A stretch of 64,000 nt of DNA from Curtobacterium sp. VKM Ac-2922 (GCF_022815645.1 NZ_JALGRO010000014.1:1-64000); one strand, 5' to 3'; numbered from the stretch's first letter, positions 43,689-58,278 are shown. Numbers and translations: made by a program. The notes: generated by a model not told the origin, from the letters alone.

Positions 43689-44501
43689 CTACTTGGCGGC
43701 GTCGACGTCCTTGGCGAGCGTCCCGAGGTACAGCTCGATGACCTTCGGGTCGTCGGCGAGCTCACGCCCGGTGCCCGAGTACGCGTTCCGCCCCTGGTCG
43801 AGCACGTACCCACGGTCGCAGATCTGCAGGCACCGGCGGGCGTTCTGCTCGACCATGATGATCGAGACCCCGGCCTTGTTGATGCGGCGCGTCCGGATGA
43901 AGGTCTCGTCCTGTCGCACCGGGGACAGACCGGCGCTCGGCTCGTCGAGCAGCAGCACCTTCGGGTCCATCATGAGCGCGCGGGCCATCGCGACCGACTG
44001 CCGCTCGCCACCGGACAGGGACCCGGCACGCTGCCCACGGCGTTGCGCCAGGACCGGGAACAGGTCGTAGATCACCTCGAGGCGCTCCGCGAACTTCGAC
44101 GGCCGCAGGTACAGGCCCATCTGCAGGTTCTCCTCGATGGACAGCGAGGGGAAGACGTTGTTCGTCTGCGGCACGAACCCGACCCCCGCCTGCACGAGCT
44201 TGTTCGCCTTCATGTTCGTGATGTCCTCGCCCTGCAGGGTGACGGAGCCCTCGCGCACGGAGACCAGCCCGAACAGGGCCTTGAGCAGCGTCGACTTGCC
44301 CGCACCGTTCGGCCCGATGATGCCGATGAGCTCGCCCGGACGGCACTCGAGGTCGCACCCGTTCAGGATGTTGACGCCCGGCAGGTACCCGGCGACGAGC
44401 CCGCTGGCCCGCATCACCGGTTCCACGGTGGCGGTCGCGGCCGCACCGCTGGTCGGACTGGAGGCTCCGCTCGCGTTCACCGCGTCGCTCGCGTCGGTCA
44501 T
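43689..44501 (-). CDS. livF: branched-chain amino acid ABC transporter ATP-binding protein
   Basis: A 270-residue ATPase. Walker A is GPNGAGKSTLLKALFGL, the signature is LSGGERQSVAMARAL, and Walker B is VLLLDEPSAGLS. GYLPGVNILNGCDLECRPGELIGIIG and VGFVPQTNNVFPSLSIEENLQMGLYLRP are typical of LivF, the smaller ATPase of Liv transporters. Its ATG overlaps the LivG stop by 4 bases. It is the last gene of the livHMGF operon. Confidence 0.94.
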   Translation of the reverse strand: MTDASDAVNASGASSPTSGAAATATVEPVMRASGLVAGYLPGVNILNGCDLECRPGELIGIIGPNGAGKSTLLKALFGLVSVREGSVTLQGEDITNMKANKLVQAGVGFVPQTNNVFPSLSIEENLQMGLYLRPSKFAERLEVIYDLFPVLAQRRGQRAGSLSGGERQSVAMARALMMDPKVLLLDEPSAGLSPVRQDETFIRTRRINKAGVSIIMVEQNARRCLQICDRGYVLDQGRNAYSGTGRELADDPKVIELYLGTLAKDVDAAK

Positions 44502-45464
44502 CGTGTCGCCTTCCCGTCGTCGTCGGCGTCCGCCGTCGTGTGCCCCTGCGTGGTCTGCGCGTCTGTCTGCTCTTCCTGGGCGACCTCGGCGCTGAGCTCC
44601 TCGTAGGTCTCCTCGTTCAGGAGCGCATCGTCACCCAGGTCGGTGTCGTGGTGTGCTCCGAGGTACGCGTCGATGACCGCCTGGTCGTCCATCACCGAAC
44701 CGGCGGGGCCCTCGGCGACGACGCGTCCCTCGGCCATCACGACGACCCAGTCCGAGATGTGCCGGACCATGTGCATGTCGTGCTCGACGAACAGCACCGT
44801 CATGCCGTCGTCGCGCAGGGACTGGATGTGCCCGAGCAGCGACTGCGTCAGCGCCGGGTTCACCCCCGCCATCGGCTCGTCGAGCATGATCATCGTCGGG
44901 TCGGACATGAGCGCCCGGGCCATCTCGAGCAGCTTCCGCTGGCCGCCGGACAGTGATCCGGCGTAGTCGTCCCGCTTCTCCAGCAACTTGAACCGGTCGA
45001 GCAGCTCTTCGGCCTTCGCGGTGATCTCGCGCTCGCGCTTCGACCACAGCGGCCGGACCAGGGCGGCGAAGAAGTTCTCGCCGGGCTGGTCCTTCGCACC
45101 GAGCAGCATGTTCTGCATCACCGTCAGCCGCGACAGCGCCTTGGTGAGCTGGAAGGTACGGACCATGCCGGCGCGGGCGACCTTCGCGGCGCCGGTGTGG
45201 CCGAGGGTCGCACCGTTGAAGACCCAGCTGGCGTCCTTGCCGCTGGAGGGCTTGTCGAAGCCCGTCAGCAGGTTGAAGAACGTGGTCTTGCCGGCACCGT
45301 TCGGGCCGATCAGCGCCGTGATCGAGCCGCGCTGGACCTCGAGGTGGTCGACGTCGACCGCGGTCATGCCGCCGAAGCGACGGGTGATGTTGTCGACGGT
45401 CAGGATCGCGTCGGGCTTGGCGGCACCCGGGGTGTGGGCGACCGCCGTCGTGGGCGTGGGTGAC

Positions 45465-45472
<8 letters not shown>
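44498..45472 (-). CDS. livG: branched-chain amino acid ABC transporter ATP-binding protein
   Basis: A 324-residue ATPase, the LivG partner: Walker A GPNGAGKTTFFNLLTGF, signature LSGGQRKLLEMARALM, Walker B MIMLDEPMAGVNP. MVRTFQLTKALSRLTVMQNMLLG fits the LivG family. A low-complexity C-terminal tail of about 50 acidic residues is extra. It starts at GTG 45472, overlapping the livM stop by 8 bases. Confidence 0.94.
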
Positions 45473-49669
<4,197 letters not shown>

Positions 49670-49765
49670 CGCGCACCCGGCACGAACGAGCGCGGCGGTC
49701 CTCGACGAGGGCCGCCGCTGTCGTGTCCCCGGGGTCGGATCGTTCCGGAGCGCTTGCACAGCTTC

Positions 49766-49835
49766 GTCACGGCTCGGTAACGAAACGTCCAGGTTCGGAT
49801 TTCGTCACACGGGCGAAACACAATCGCCCTACTTT
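49766..49835 (+). promoter_or_regulatory. promoter region of the liv binding-protein gene
   Basis: A -10 TACTTT (49830-49835) without a good -35. Upstream lie GTCAC-n6-GTAAC (49766-49781) and GTCAC-n6-GAAAC (49804-49819). GTnAC-n6-GAAAC is the half-site pattern of the actinobacterial nitrogen regulator GlnR. The second pair ends 10 bases before the -10. Nitrogen control of amino-acid uptake would make sense, but this is inference. Confidence 0.4.
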
Positions 49836-49911
49836 TGCTCGCATCCACACGGAGGCGTCGCACTCGACCCGATGCGACACACGGCCTCCGTGCCGAGAAA
49901 GGGTTCCACGG

Positions 49912-51240
49912 ATGATCAGAACCACCCGCGTCACCACGGCGCTGGCACTGGCGGGAGCAGCCGCAGTGCTGCTCGCGGCATGCTCCACCGCAGGCAGCTC
50001 CAGCCCGTCCTCGTCGGCCTCGTCGGCCAAGAAGGACCCGGCGTCCAGCTGCAAGGCCCCCTCATCCCCGAGCACCGACGCGCTGAAGATCGGCACGATC
50101 CTGCCGCTCACGGGTTCACTCGCGTACCTGAACCCGCCGGCCGAGTCCGGCGTGGGTCTCGCCGTCGACGACATCAACGCAGCGGGCGGTGTGCTGGACA
50201 AGGACGTCTCGATCGACCCGCAGACCGACTCGGGTGACAGCACGGACATGACCGTCTCGAGTTCGGCAGCGACCAAGCTCGTCAACGCGAAGGTTCCCGT
50301 GGCGATCGGCGCCGAGTCGTCCTCGGTCACGCTGAACGTGATCGACCAGCTCACCAGCAGCTGCATCGTGGAGATCTCCCCCGCCAACACCGCGACCGAC
50401 CTGTCCGGCTACTCGTCGTACTACTACCGGACCGCTCCGCCGGACTCGGTGCAGGGTTCCGCGCTCGGGCAGCTCATCACGGGTGACGGCAACGCCAAGG
50501 TGGCGTTCATCGTCTTCAACGACACGTACGGCACGGGCCTGCGCAACTCGGTGCAGGAAGCGATCGAGTCGTCCGGCGGCCAGGTCGTCTACGGCGGCAA
50601 GGGCAAGGGCCAGGAGTTCCCGCCCGGACAGACCACGTTCTCGTCCGAGGTGACCGCGGCACTGGCCGCCAAGCCGGACGCGATCGTCGTGCTGGCGTTC
50701 GACGAGACGAAGTCGATCGTCCCCGAGCTCGTCTCGCAGGGCTGGGACATGTCGAAGACCTACATGTCGGACGGCAACACCGCCGACTACGCCAAGGACT
50801 TCGACCCGGGCACGCTGAACGGTGCACAGGGCACGATCCCCGGCGCCTCGCCCAAGGACGACCTGAAGCAGCGTCTGGTCGCGTACTACAAGAAGTCGTC
50901 CGGCAAGGACCTCGCTGACTTCTCGTACGCCGCCGAGTCCTACGACGCCACCACCCTGGCCGCGCTGGCCGCGGTGAAGGGCAAGGGCACCGACGCCGGC
51001 ACCATCCAGGCCAACATGGACAAGGTGTCCGGGGCCGACGGCGGCACCGAGTGCTCGACGTTCGCCGACTGCAAGAAGCTGCTCGACGGCGGCAAGGACA
51101 TCCACTACACGGGCCCGTCGGGCATCGGTCCGTTCGACGCGAACAACGACCCGTCCAGCGCCTACATCGGCATCTACAAGTTCGACGGGGACAACAAGCC
51201 CGTCTACCAGAGCGCCATCCAGGGCTCGGTCAAGAAGTAA
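49912..51240 (+). CDS. livK: branched-chain amino acid ABC transporter substrate-binding lipoprotein
   Basis: A 442-residue lipoprotein. The signal peptide ends in the lipobox LLAAC, so Cys21 or thereabouts is lipidated and the protein is held to the outer face of the membrane. After a Ser/Ala-rich linker, the Leu/Ile/Val-binding fold begins IGTILPLTGSLAYLNPPAESGVGLAVDDINAAGGV; VAFIVFNDTYGTG and SYAAESYDATTLAALA fit the family. It should bind amino acids for LivHMGF, encoded on the other strand beyond guaB. The ATG at 49912 has AAAGGG 11 bases upstream. Confidence 0.93.
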   Translation: MIRTTRVTTALALAGAAAVLLAACSTAGSSSPSSSASSAKKDPASSCKAPSSPSTDALKIGTILPLTGSLAYLNPPAESGVGLAVDDINAAGGVLDKDVSIDPQTDSGDSTDMTVSSSAATKLVNAKVPVAIGAESSSVTLNVIDQLTSSCIVEISPANTATDLSGYSSYYYRTAPPDSVQGSALGQLITGDGNAKVAFIVFNDTYGTGLRNSVQEAIESSGGQVVYGGKGKGQEFPPGQTTFSSEVTAALAAKPDAIVVLAFDETKSIVPELVSQGWDMSKTYMSDGNTADYAKDFDPGTLNGAQGTIPGASPKDDLKQRLVAYYKKSSGKDLADFSYAAESYDATTLAALAAVKGKGTDAGTIQANMDKVSGADGGTECSTFADCKKLLDGGKDIHYTGPSGIGPFDANNDPSSAYIGIYKFDGDNKPVYQSAIQGSVKK

Positions 51241-51254
51241 CACGCGTCACCAGG

Positions 51255-51285
51255 ACGGCCCCGGCAGCACTGCTGTCGGGGCCGT
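51255..51285 (+). terminator. intrinsic terminator of livK
   Basis: ACGGCCCCGGCAGC (51255-51268) pairs with GCTGTCGGGGCCGT (51272-51285) with one G-T pair and a 3-base loop, 15 bases past the stop, followed by TCC. Confidence 0.85.
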
Positions 51286-51315
51286 TCCGCGTCCGGCGGC
51301 GGCGGGCTCTGCCGT

Positions 51316-51389
51316 CGCCGAGTCTCGGGCCCGTGGACAGATTGCGGCGTCCGGACGCCGCAATCTGTCCGCCATGCCGAGACTCGGCG
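51316..51389. repeat. 74-bp nested palindrome
   Basis: The core 51335-51370 is a perfect 36-bp palindrome with no loop: GGACAGATTGCGGCGTCC and its exact complement. Outside it, 6-base spacers (GCCCGT, GCCATG) are flanked by perfect 13-bp arms CGCCGAGTCTCGG (51316-51328) and CCGAGACTCGGCG (51377-51389). Each outer arm also contains its own palindrome CCGAG-n-CTCGG. It lies between convergent genes and behind a separate terminator, so termination alone does not explain it. Confidence 0.95.
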
Positions 51390-51450
51390 CACGGGCCGGA
51401 CGGTGAACGGCGGCGGGCAGCAGGCGGACGGGAGGCCCGGGCCGGCTCCG

Positions 51451-52392
51451 TCAGGCGGCTGCCGCGGGCAGCGGGGCGCGCCGGGCGCGCCGGTTCGCCA
51501 CGAACGAGTCGGTGGTCAGGATCAGCAGCGCGAGCCACACGATCGCGAAGCCGGTCCACCGCGACGGGCTCATCGCCTCGTGCTGGACGGCCACGCCCAC
51601 GACGAGCTGCATCACCGGGGTCAGGTACTGCGTCAGCCCGAGCGTCGACAGCGACAGCCGGCGGGCCGAGGACGCGAACAGCAGCAGCGGCACCGCGGTC
51701 GCCGGGCCCGCGGCGACCATGATCAGCGCGTGCACCCAGCCGGCGCTGCCGAAGGTGATCCCGCCGCCCAGCCCCGTCAGTCCCATCACCACGAGGGCGA
51801 CGACCGCGACGGGGGTGAGCCACATCGTCTCCATCGTCAGCCCGCTCAGCGCGTCGACCGTGCCACCGACGCGCTTCTTCACCAGGCCGTACAGCCCGAA
51901 CGAGAACGCCAGCACGATCGAGATCCACGGCATCTGCCCGTACCCGACGGCGATCACCACGACGGCCACGATGCTGATGCCGACCGCCACCCACTGCGCC
52001 GGCCGCAGGCGCTCGCGCAGCAGCACGACGCCCAGCGCGATCGTGACGAGCGGGTTGATGAAGTACCCGAGCGCGGCCTCGACCGTGTGGCCGGTCGTCG
52101 TCGCGAGGACGTACACGGTCCAGTTCACGACGATGAGCACCGCGGCGACCGCCATGACGCCCATCACCCGGCGTTGCGCGACCAGCGAGCGGGTCCGGCG
52201 CCACGAGCGGGTGACGGCGATGCCGACGGCGCAGAACCCCAGCCCGAAGACGATCCGCCAGGCGACGATCTCGAACGCGCCGGCGGGAGCCATCGCGGTG
52301 AACAGCAGCGGCATGAGCCCCCAGAGCCCGTAGGCCACGACGGCCTGCAGGACCCCGACGGATGCTTCGCTCCTGGCCACGCGCTCACTCAC
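51451..52392 (-). CDS. rarD: EamA family transporter RarD
   Basis: A 313-residue protein with ten membrane helices. GVLQAVVAYGLWGLMPLLFTAM, AALGYFINPLVTIALGVVLLRERLRPAQW, and LGLTQYLTPVMQLVVGVAVQHEAMSPSRW are RarD hallmarks within the drug/metabolite transporter superfamily. The substrate is unknown. GTG 52392 follows TAGCAT by 6 bases, so it is probably leaderless. It stands alone; the region past its stop holds a degraded CGGACGGGAGGC hairpin. Confidence 0.92.
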   Translation of the reverse strand: MSERVARSEASVGVLQAVVAYGLWGLMPLLFTAMAPAGAFEIVAWRIVFGLGFCAVGIAVTRSWRRTRSLVAQRRVMGVMAVAAVLIVVNWTVYVLATTTGHTVEAALGYFINPLVTIALGVVLLRERLRPAQWVAVGISIVAVVVIAVGYGQMPWISIVLAFSFGLYGLVKKRVGGTVDALSGLTMETMWLTPVAVVALVVMGLTGLGGGITFGSAGWVHALIMVAAGPATAVPLLLFASSARRLSLSTLGLTQYLTPVMQLVVGVAVQHEAMSPSRWTGFAIVWLALLILTTDSFVANRRARRAPLPAAAA

Positions 52393-52474
52393 CCGGCAAT
52401 GCTACGGACGTGCGCCGACAGGACGACGCAGGCCGGGCCTCCAGGACGGCCACCGCGCCCCGCGACCGGAACGG

Positions 52475-52512
52475 CGAACGCCCCGCCGGTCCGGGGACCG
52501 ACGGGGCGTTCG
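52475..52512 (-). terminator. intrinsic terminator of groES
   Basis: CGAACGCCCCGCCGGTCC (52475-52492) pairs with GGACCGACGGGGCGTTCG (52495-52512) with one mismatch, 22 bases past the groES stop. Confidence 0.85.
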
Positions 52513-52533
52513 ACGAGGAGCTGAGCCTCGGGC

Positions 52534-52830
52534 TCAGTGCTCGATGACGGCGAGGACGTCGCGAGCGGACAGGACCAGCAGGTCCTCGCCCGAGTACTTG
52601 ACCTCGGTGCCGCCGTACTTCGAGTAGATGACCTTGTCGCCGACGGCGACGTCGAGCGGGACGCGGTTGCCGTTGTCGTCGATGCGACCCGGACCCACGG
52701 CCACGACCTCGCCCTCCTGCGGCTTCTCCTTCGCGGTGTCCGGGATGACGAGACCGGACGCAGTGGTCTGCTCCGCCTCGACCTGACGGATGACGATGCG
52801 ATCTTCGAGCGGCTTGATGGTGACGGCCAC
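52534..52830 (-). CDS. groES: co-chaperonin GroES (Hsp10)
   Basis: A 98-residue co-chaperonin that caps GroEL. It starts [21 protein letters not shown]; the mobile loop is [26 protein letters not shown], and [16 protein letters not shown] and the C-terminal DVLAVIEH are conserved. GTG 52830 has AGAGG 5 bases upstream. groEL does not follow: the gene ends at a terminator and the next gene is rarD. Two CIRCE elements upstream mark heat-shock control by HrcA. Confidence 0.97.
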   Translation of the reverse strand: MAVTIKPLEDRIVIRQVEAEQTTASGLVIPDTAKEKPQEGEVVAVGPGRIDDNGNRVPLDVAVGDKVIYSKYGGTEVKYSGEDLLVLSARDVLAVIEH

Positions 52831-52877
52831 GGTGACCTCTTCTTTCTCGGTACTGACTCGGTAGAGATGAAAACCGG

Positions 52878-52950
52878 TTGGCACTAGACACACGAGAGTG
52901 CCAGGTCCAACTGTAGGGGGCCGCTGGCACTCGGTCAATCCGAGTGCCAG
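52878..52950 (-). promoter_or_regulatory. groES promoter with two CIRCE elements
   Basis: CTGGCACTC-n9-GAGTGCCAG (52924-52950) is a perfect inverted repeat, and TTGGCACTA-n9-GAGTGCCAG (52878-52904) a near-perfect one; both match CIRCE (TTAGCACTC-n9-GAGTGCTAA), the HrcA operator. On the minus strand a -35 TTGACC inside the first lies 17 bases before a -10 TACAGT between the two. HrcA bound here would block transcription until heat shock. Confidence 0.93.
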
Positions 52951-52977
52951 GACTCCCGTCGATGGGAGGATCGTCTC

Positions 52978-54183
52978 ATGGACGCCACCGAACTCGCACA
53001 GCTGCTGACGCCGGACGGCATGGCGCTGCTCGACCGGACCCCCGCGGTCTCCGACGGCGGTGAGATCGTCCGGGTGGTCGCACGGCTCCGCAGCGAGGGG
53101 CACGACCCGGCGCTCGTCTCCGCGGTCCTGACCCAGGCGAAACTGCGGCAGAAGGCCCGCGGCAAGTTCGGCGACTTCGCCAGCCGGATGCTGTTCACCG
53201 AGGCCGGCCTCGAGCAGGCGACACGGCTGTCGGTCGCCGCGCAGCACGCCGGGCGCTTCGCCGCTGCCGGGCTGCGCCGGGTGGCGGACCTGGGCTGCGG
53301 CATCGGCGGGGACGCGATGGCGATGGCCGCGCTCGACCTCGACGTCACCGCCGTCGACCGCGACGAGGTCACGGCGGCCGTCGCGACCCACAACCTGGCG
53401 CTGTGGGACGACGCCCGCGTCGAGCTCGGCGACGCGGGCACGTTCGACCTGTCCCGCGTGGACGGCGTCTGGATGGACCCGGCCCGACGCACGAGCGGCC
53501 ACACGAACACCCGCCGACTGGCCGACCCCGACGACTGGTCCCCGTCGCTCGACACGGTGTTCGCCGCCGCCACCACGACCCCGACCGGCGTGAAGCTCGG
53601 CCCCGGCATCGACCGCGACCTGATCCCCGACGCGGCCGAGGCGCAGTGGACGTCCGTCGACCGCGAGGTCGTCGAGCTCGCCCTGTGGTTCGGGCCCCTC
53701 GCCCGCCCGGGCATCCGACGCGCAGCGACCGTGATCGGCGCCCACGGCATCGCCGAGCTCACGGGCGACGCCGACGCCCCGGACGTCGGGGTCGGCCCGA
53801 TCGGCGCGTACCTCTACGAACCCGACGGTGCCGTCATCCGGGCCCGGCTGATCGGTGACCTGGCACGGTCGATCGAGGGGAACATGCTGTCGGACGGGAT
53901 CGCGTACGTGACGAGCGACCAGGCCGTGACGACGCCGTTCGCGCAGGGGTTCCGGGTGCTCGACACCCTGCCGCTCGACGTCAAGCAGCTCAGCGCTCGG
54001 CTGGCGGCCGACGGCGTGGGCACCGTGGAGATCAAGAAGCGCGGGGTCGACGTCGACCCCGCGCAGTTCCGGAAGCGCCTGCGGCTGCGCGGCGGCACCC
54101 GGCAGGTGACGCTGGTGCTGACCCGCCTGGAGGGCCGCCACACCGCGGTGCTGTGCGAACGGCTCCCACAGGCGGCCAGCTGA
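52978..54183 (+). CDS. THUMP-like / SAM-dependent methyltransferase family protein
   Basis: A 401-residue protein. The central part is a class I methyltransferase fold with [29 protein letters not shown] (motif I and the acidic ribose-binding residue), then [11 protein letters not shown] as a DPPR-like motif IV, which suggests a nitrogen atom of a nucleobase as target. The C-terminal part ([34 protein letters not shown]) matches the THUMP-like domain found after such methyltransferases. RNA modification is likely but the target is unknown. The gene diverges from groES; GGGAGG lies 9 bases before the ATG. Confidence 0.83.
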   Translation: MDATELAQLLTPDGMALLDRTPAVSDGGEIVRVVARLRSEGHDPALVSAVLTQAKLRQKARGKFGDFASRMLFTEAGLEQATRLSVAAQHAGRFAAAGLRRVADLGCGIGGDAMAMAALDLDVTAVDRDEVTAAVATHNLALWDDARVELGDAGTFDLSRVDGVWMDPARRTSGHTNTRRLADPDDWSPSLDTVFAAATTTPTGVKLGPGIDRDLIPDAAEAQWTSVDREVVELALWFGPLARPGIRRAATVIGAHGIAELTGDADAPDVGVGPIGAYLYEPDGAVIRARLIGDLARSIEGNMLSDGIAYVTSDQAVTTPFAQGFRVLDTLPLDVKQLSARLAADGVGTVEIKKRGVDVDPAQFRKRLRLRGGTRQVTLVLTRLEGRHTAVLCERLPQAAS

Positions 54184-54200
54184 TCGGACAGCGAGCCGAG

Positions 54201-54224
54201 GACCGCGGGCCGTTGGCCGCGGTC
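54201..54224. terminator. possible bidirectional terminator
   Basis: GACCGCGGGCC pairs with GGCCGCGGTC (one bulge, GTT loop). It lies between the convergent methyltransferase (stop 54183) and DUF4190 (stop 54266) genes. Confidence 0.6.
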
Positions 54225-54265
54225 GACGGTGCCGCGTCGGCCTCGCCGGCCCGTCGGCCGGTCCG

Positions 54266-55036
54266 TCAGAGGACGAAGGCGCCCGAGTTCGAACCGGAGT
54301 CGTAGTCGGAGTAGTTGGCGGACTGCCCGATCGCGAAGACGACCACGGCGATCCACAGGATCCACAGGCCGAGCATGACCCAGCCGGCGATGATGCCGGT
54401 GAGCGCCAGACCGCGGCCCCGTTCGCCGCTCTGCTTGATCTTGCCGAGAGCGACGTGGCCGAGGATCGCCCCGGCCGGACCGAGCAGGACCGCGATGAAG
54501 AACAGCGGGATCGCGCCGAGGCCGAACACGATCGACAGGATCGCCAGCAGGTTCGTCTTGGGCTGCTGGGCGTAGGGCTGGTACGCCGAGGCGGCGTAGG
54601 GGTTCTGCTGCCCCTGCTGCGCGTACGGGTTGTACTGCTGCTGCCCGGGCTGCTGGGCGTACTGGCCGGGCTGGGCGTACTGGCCGGGCTGACCGTTCTG
54701 GCCCTGCTGGCCGTACTGACCCGACTGGCCGTACTGGCCCGACTGGTCGTACTGACCGGGCTGGCCGTACTGACCCGGCTGGCTGTACTGGCCAGGCTGC
54801 GGCGCCGAGGGGTTCTGCGGGGCCCCGTACTGCGGCTGGGCCGGCTGCTGCGGCTGCTGCCCGTACTGCGGCTGGGCCGGCTGCTGCGGCTGCTGCTGTC
54901 CGTACGGCTGCTGCTGGGTGTTCTGGCCGTACCCGTTCGGCTCGGCGGCGGATCCGGGGGCGGGAGTCGACGCATCCGGGCGCTGCCCGTCCGGCTGCTG
55001 CTCGCCCGGCTTCGGCCACTGGTTCTGATCGGACAC
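54266..55036 (-). CDS. DUF4190 membrane protein with Q/Y/G/P-rich repeat region
   Basis: A 256-residue protein. Residues 1-160 are a low-complexity, prion-like stretch built from [21 protein letters not shown] and similar units, coded by imperfect tandem repeats. The C-terminal part is a DUF4190 domain with two membrane helices ([71 protein letters not shown]), ending in a short acidic tail. Such proteins are common in actinobacteria and of unknown function. GTG 55036 has GGGAGG 8 bases upstream. Confidence 0.85.
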   Translation of the reverse strand: MSDQNQWPKPGEQQPDGQRPDASTPAPGSAAEPNGYGQNTQQQPYGQQQPQQPAQPQYGQQPQQPAQPQYGAPQNPSAPQPGQYSQPGQYGQPGQYDQSGQYGQSGQYGQQGQNGQPGQYAQPGQYAQQPGQQQYNPYAQQGQQNPYAASAYQPYAQQPKTNLLAILSIVFGLGAIPLFFIAVLLGPAGAILGHVALGKIKQSGERGRGLALTGIIAGWVMLGLWILWIAVVVFAIGQSANYSDYDSGSNSGAFVL

Positions 55037-55103
55037 GTTGCACCCCTCCCGACGACCCGTGCGGCCGTCGACAGGAATCCTCCCACAGCCGGCAGCCGCC
55101 GGT

Positions 55104-56145
<1,042 letters not shown>

Positions 56146-56153
<8 letters not shown>

Positions 56154-56670
56154 CCACGGCCTCCTGTCCGATCGGTCCGGGTCGGGTGGCCGCGCTCGGC
56201 AGTGCCAGCCGCATCACCCGGGCGTCGACGCCGTCGGGTTGGTAGTAGCGCGGCCGGGTGGCGATGTGCTCGAACCCGAACGCGGTGTACATCGCCTGGG
56301 CGACGGGGTTGTCGGCGCGGACCTCGAGGAAGACCTCGTGCACGCCACGACGACGGGCCTCGTCCAGCAGCTCGGTGAACAGGGCCCGGCCGATGCCCGA
56401 CCCGCGGTGCTCGGCGGCGACGGCGATGGTCTGCACGTCGGCGACGGGGTTGCCGGCCAGCGAGGACAGTCCCGCGTACCCGACGACCGTGGGTGCTGGC
56501 CCGTCGGTGGTCTCCACGACGACGTAGTGGCCGTGCGGCGACCACAGCTCGGCCGACATCTGCGACGACGACCAGGCATCGGTCGGGAACGAGGCGTGCT
56601 CGAGCCACATCACGTCGTCCAGGTCCTGCGGGTGCGCGCGCCGCAGGCGCAGCCCGTCGGGCAGGGTCAC
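56146..56670 (-). CDS. rimI: ribosomal protein S18-alanine N-acetyltransferase, RimI
   Basis: A 174-residue GNAT enzyme. [33 protein letters not shown] has the acetyl-CoA loop HRGSGIG, and [31 protein letters not shown] is the RimI-like C-terminal motif. It acetylates the N-terminal Ala of S18 in E. coli; in actinobacteria the partner is less certain. It starts at GTG, overlapping the tsaB stop (GTGA), and is typical of the tsaB-rimI-tsaD cluster. Confidence 0.92.
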
Positions 56671-57281
56671 CGGGCCACCCGCTTCGGGGCTCCGGGCATG
56701 GTGACGTCGGGGTCGCGGAGGTAGAGGGGCGCGTCGTCGGCGAAGGGCGCACCCACGGCGAGCCGGTCTGCAGCGAGCACCCCGAGCCTCCCGGCCGGGA
56801 TGGTGACGGCGGTGACCCGCCGGAACCCACTGGAGGCCCCCAGCACGTCGTCCAGGTCGGCGGGCCTGGCGAGACCCGGACCCGCGGTGCGTGCGCCGGT
56901 CTGGTCGTGGACGCTCCAGTGGACCTCGCGGCGACGGGCGTCGGTGAGGACGACGAACGGCTCGCCGTCGGCCGCTGCCGCCGCGACCGCGTCGTGGCTG
57001 ACGACGGGATGGACGGGGACGCCGCGCGCCGCGGCGAACGTGCGGGCGGCGGCGATGCCGACGCGCAGACCCGTGAAGGGGCCGGGTCCCATGCCGGCGA
57101 CGACGCCCGTGACGTCGGCGGCGGTGATGCCGGCGTCGGACAGGACGTCCTGCAGGAACGGGCCGATCACCTCGGCGTGGCGGCGGGTGTCCTCGGTGGA
57201 CCGTTCGGCCAGGACCTGGCGGGTGGCGGGGTCGACCACGGCGACGGAGGTCCCGGCGGAGGTGTCGATCGCGAGCAGCAC
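56667..57281 (-). CDS. tsaB: tRNA threonylcarbamoyladenosine biosynthesis protein TsaB
   Basis: A 204-residue ASKHA-fold partner of TsaD without catalytic metal ligands. VLLAIDTSAGTSVAVVDPATRQVLAERSTED starts the fold, and VTGVVAGMGPGPFTGLRVGIAAARTFAAARGVPVHPV is the conserved interface region. GTG 57281 follows TACGAT by 6 bases, so the tsaB-rimI-tsaD message is likely leaderless. Its own promoter here makes sense because the usual upstream partner tsaE has been separated. Confidence 0.94.
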   Translation of the reverse strand: MLLAIDTSAGTSVAVVDPATRQVLAERSTEDTRRHAEVIGPFLQDVLSDAGITAADVTGVVAGMGPGPFTGLRVGIAAARTFAAARGVPVHPVVSHDAVAAAAADGEPFVVLTDARRREVHWSVHDQTGARTAGPGLARPADLDDVLGASSGFRRVTAVTIPAGRLGVLAADRLAVGAPFADDAPLYLRDPDVTMPGAPKRVAR

Positions 57282-57522
57282 CCGTCCATCGTAGGCGCGC
57301 GCTCGGGCCGCATCACCCCCGGTGGCCTGTCCCCCGTTCGCTGGGAATGTGCCGTCAGCCTGGGAAGACACCCGGCGTGGTACATGGACAGGTCGATCGC
57401 GGACAGACGGTCTGGTTCGCCCTCCCACTGGGGACACCCCGGCACTTCCGCACTCGGAGAGGTGACCGACAGGCTCTTGTACGAGCCCGTCGGGAGGGCT
57501 CCATCCCAAGGAGTGTCCGCTC

Positions 57523-58278
57523 ATGCACAAGCGCTTCACCAGGACGGCGTTGGTCGCCCTCGTCGTCACCTCGGCTCTGATCGCCGCGCCGCTGGCGGAC
57601 GGCAGCGCCGCGCAGGCCGCCGGGGTGCCGGTCGGCAACATCGGCAAGTTCAAGCAGAACTACCTCGAGTCCTTCAGCACCGCCGCCGCGGCGAACGGTC
57701 CGTTCGCGAAGACCTACGCCAACTCGTGGCAGCCCTACCCGGACGGGATGGGCAACGGCCAGTACTGGTCCGGGTCCCAGATCAGCGCCACGGGCGGGAT
57801 GATGGACATCGCACTCAGCGGCACGCGTGGCGCGGCCGGGACCTTCGGCACGAAGAACGGCGCGTGGTCGTTCGTCGGCGGGAAGTTCACCGTCCGGGCC
57901 CGGGCCGTGGGCGGCGACACGAACGGTGCGGCGTTCATCCTCTGGCCGACCTCGAACAACTGGACCGAGGGCGAGATCGACTACCCGGAGGCGAACTACG
58001 AGACGTCCCCGATGCTGCACCAGCACTCGATGATCGCCGGCAAGGAGGACACCGCGACGAGCGTCTCCACCCGGGTCTCCTGGCGCGACTGGCACACCTA
58101 CTCGGTCGAGTGGATCCCGGGGAAGTCCGTGCGCTACCTGCTGGACGACCGGGTCATCGCCACCGTGACGAAGGACGTCCCGAAGACCCCGCACCGCTAC
58201 ATGTTCCAGACCGGCAACTGGGGCAAGGCGGGACACCTGTACATCGACTGGATCACCACGTACACGTACCAGCCCTGA
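57523..58278 (+). CDS. secreted GH16-like glycoside hydrolase
   Basis: A 251-residue protein with a Sec signal peptide (TALVALVVTSALIAAPLADGSAAQA). The beta-jellyroll part has the GH16 catalytic motif E-I-D-x-x-E as EIDYPE (Glu151 nucleophile, Asp153, Glu156 acid/base), and GKFTVRARA, AAFILWP, WRDWHTYSVEWIPGKSVRYLLDDRVIATV in family order. It should cut a beta-glucan or a similar polysaccharide outside the cell. AAGGAG lies 11 bases before the ATG. A hairpin at 58287-58315 probably ends the transcript. Confidence 0.85.
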   Translation: MHKRFTRTALVALVVTSALIAAPLADGSAAQAAGVPVGNIGKFKQNYLESFSTAAAANGPFAKTYANSWQPYPDGMGNGQYWSGSQISATGGMMDIALSGTRGAAGTFGTKNGAWSFVGGKFTVRARAVGGDTNGAAFILWPTSNNWTEGEIDYPEANYETSPMLHQHSMIAGKEDTATSVSTRVSWRDWHTYSVEWIPGKSVRYLLDDRVIATVTKDVPKTPHRYMFQTGNWGKAGHLYIDWITTYTYQP

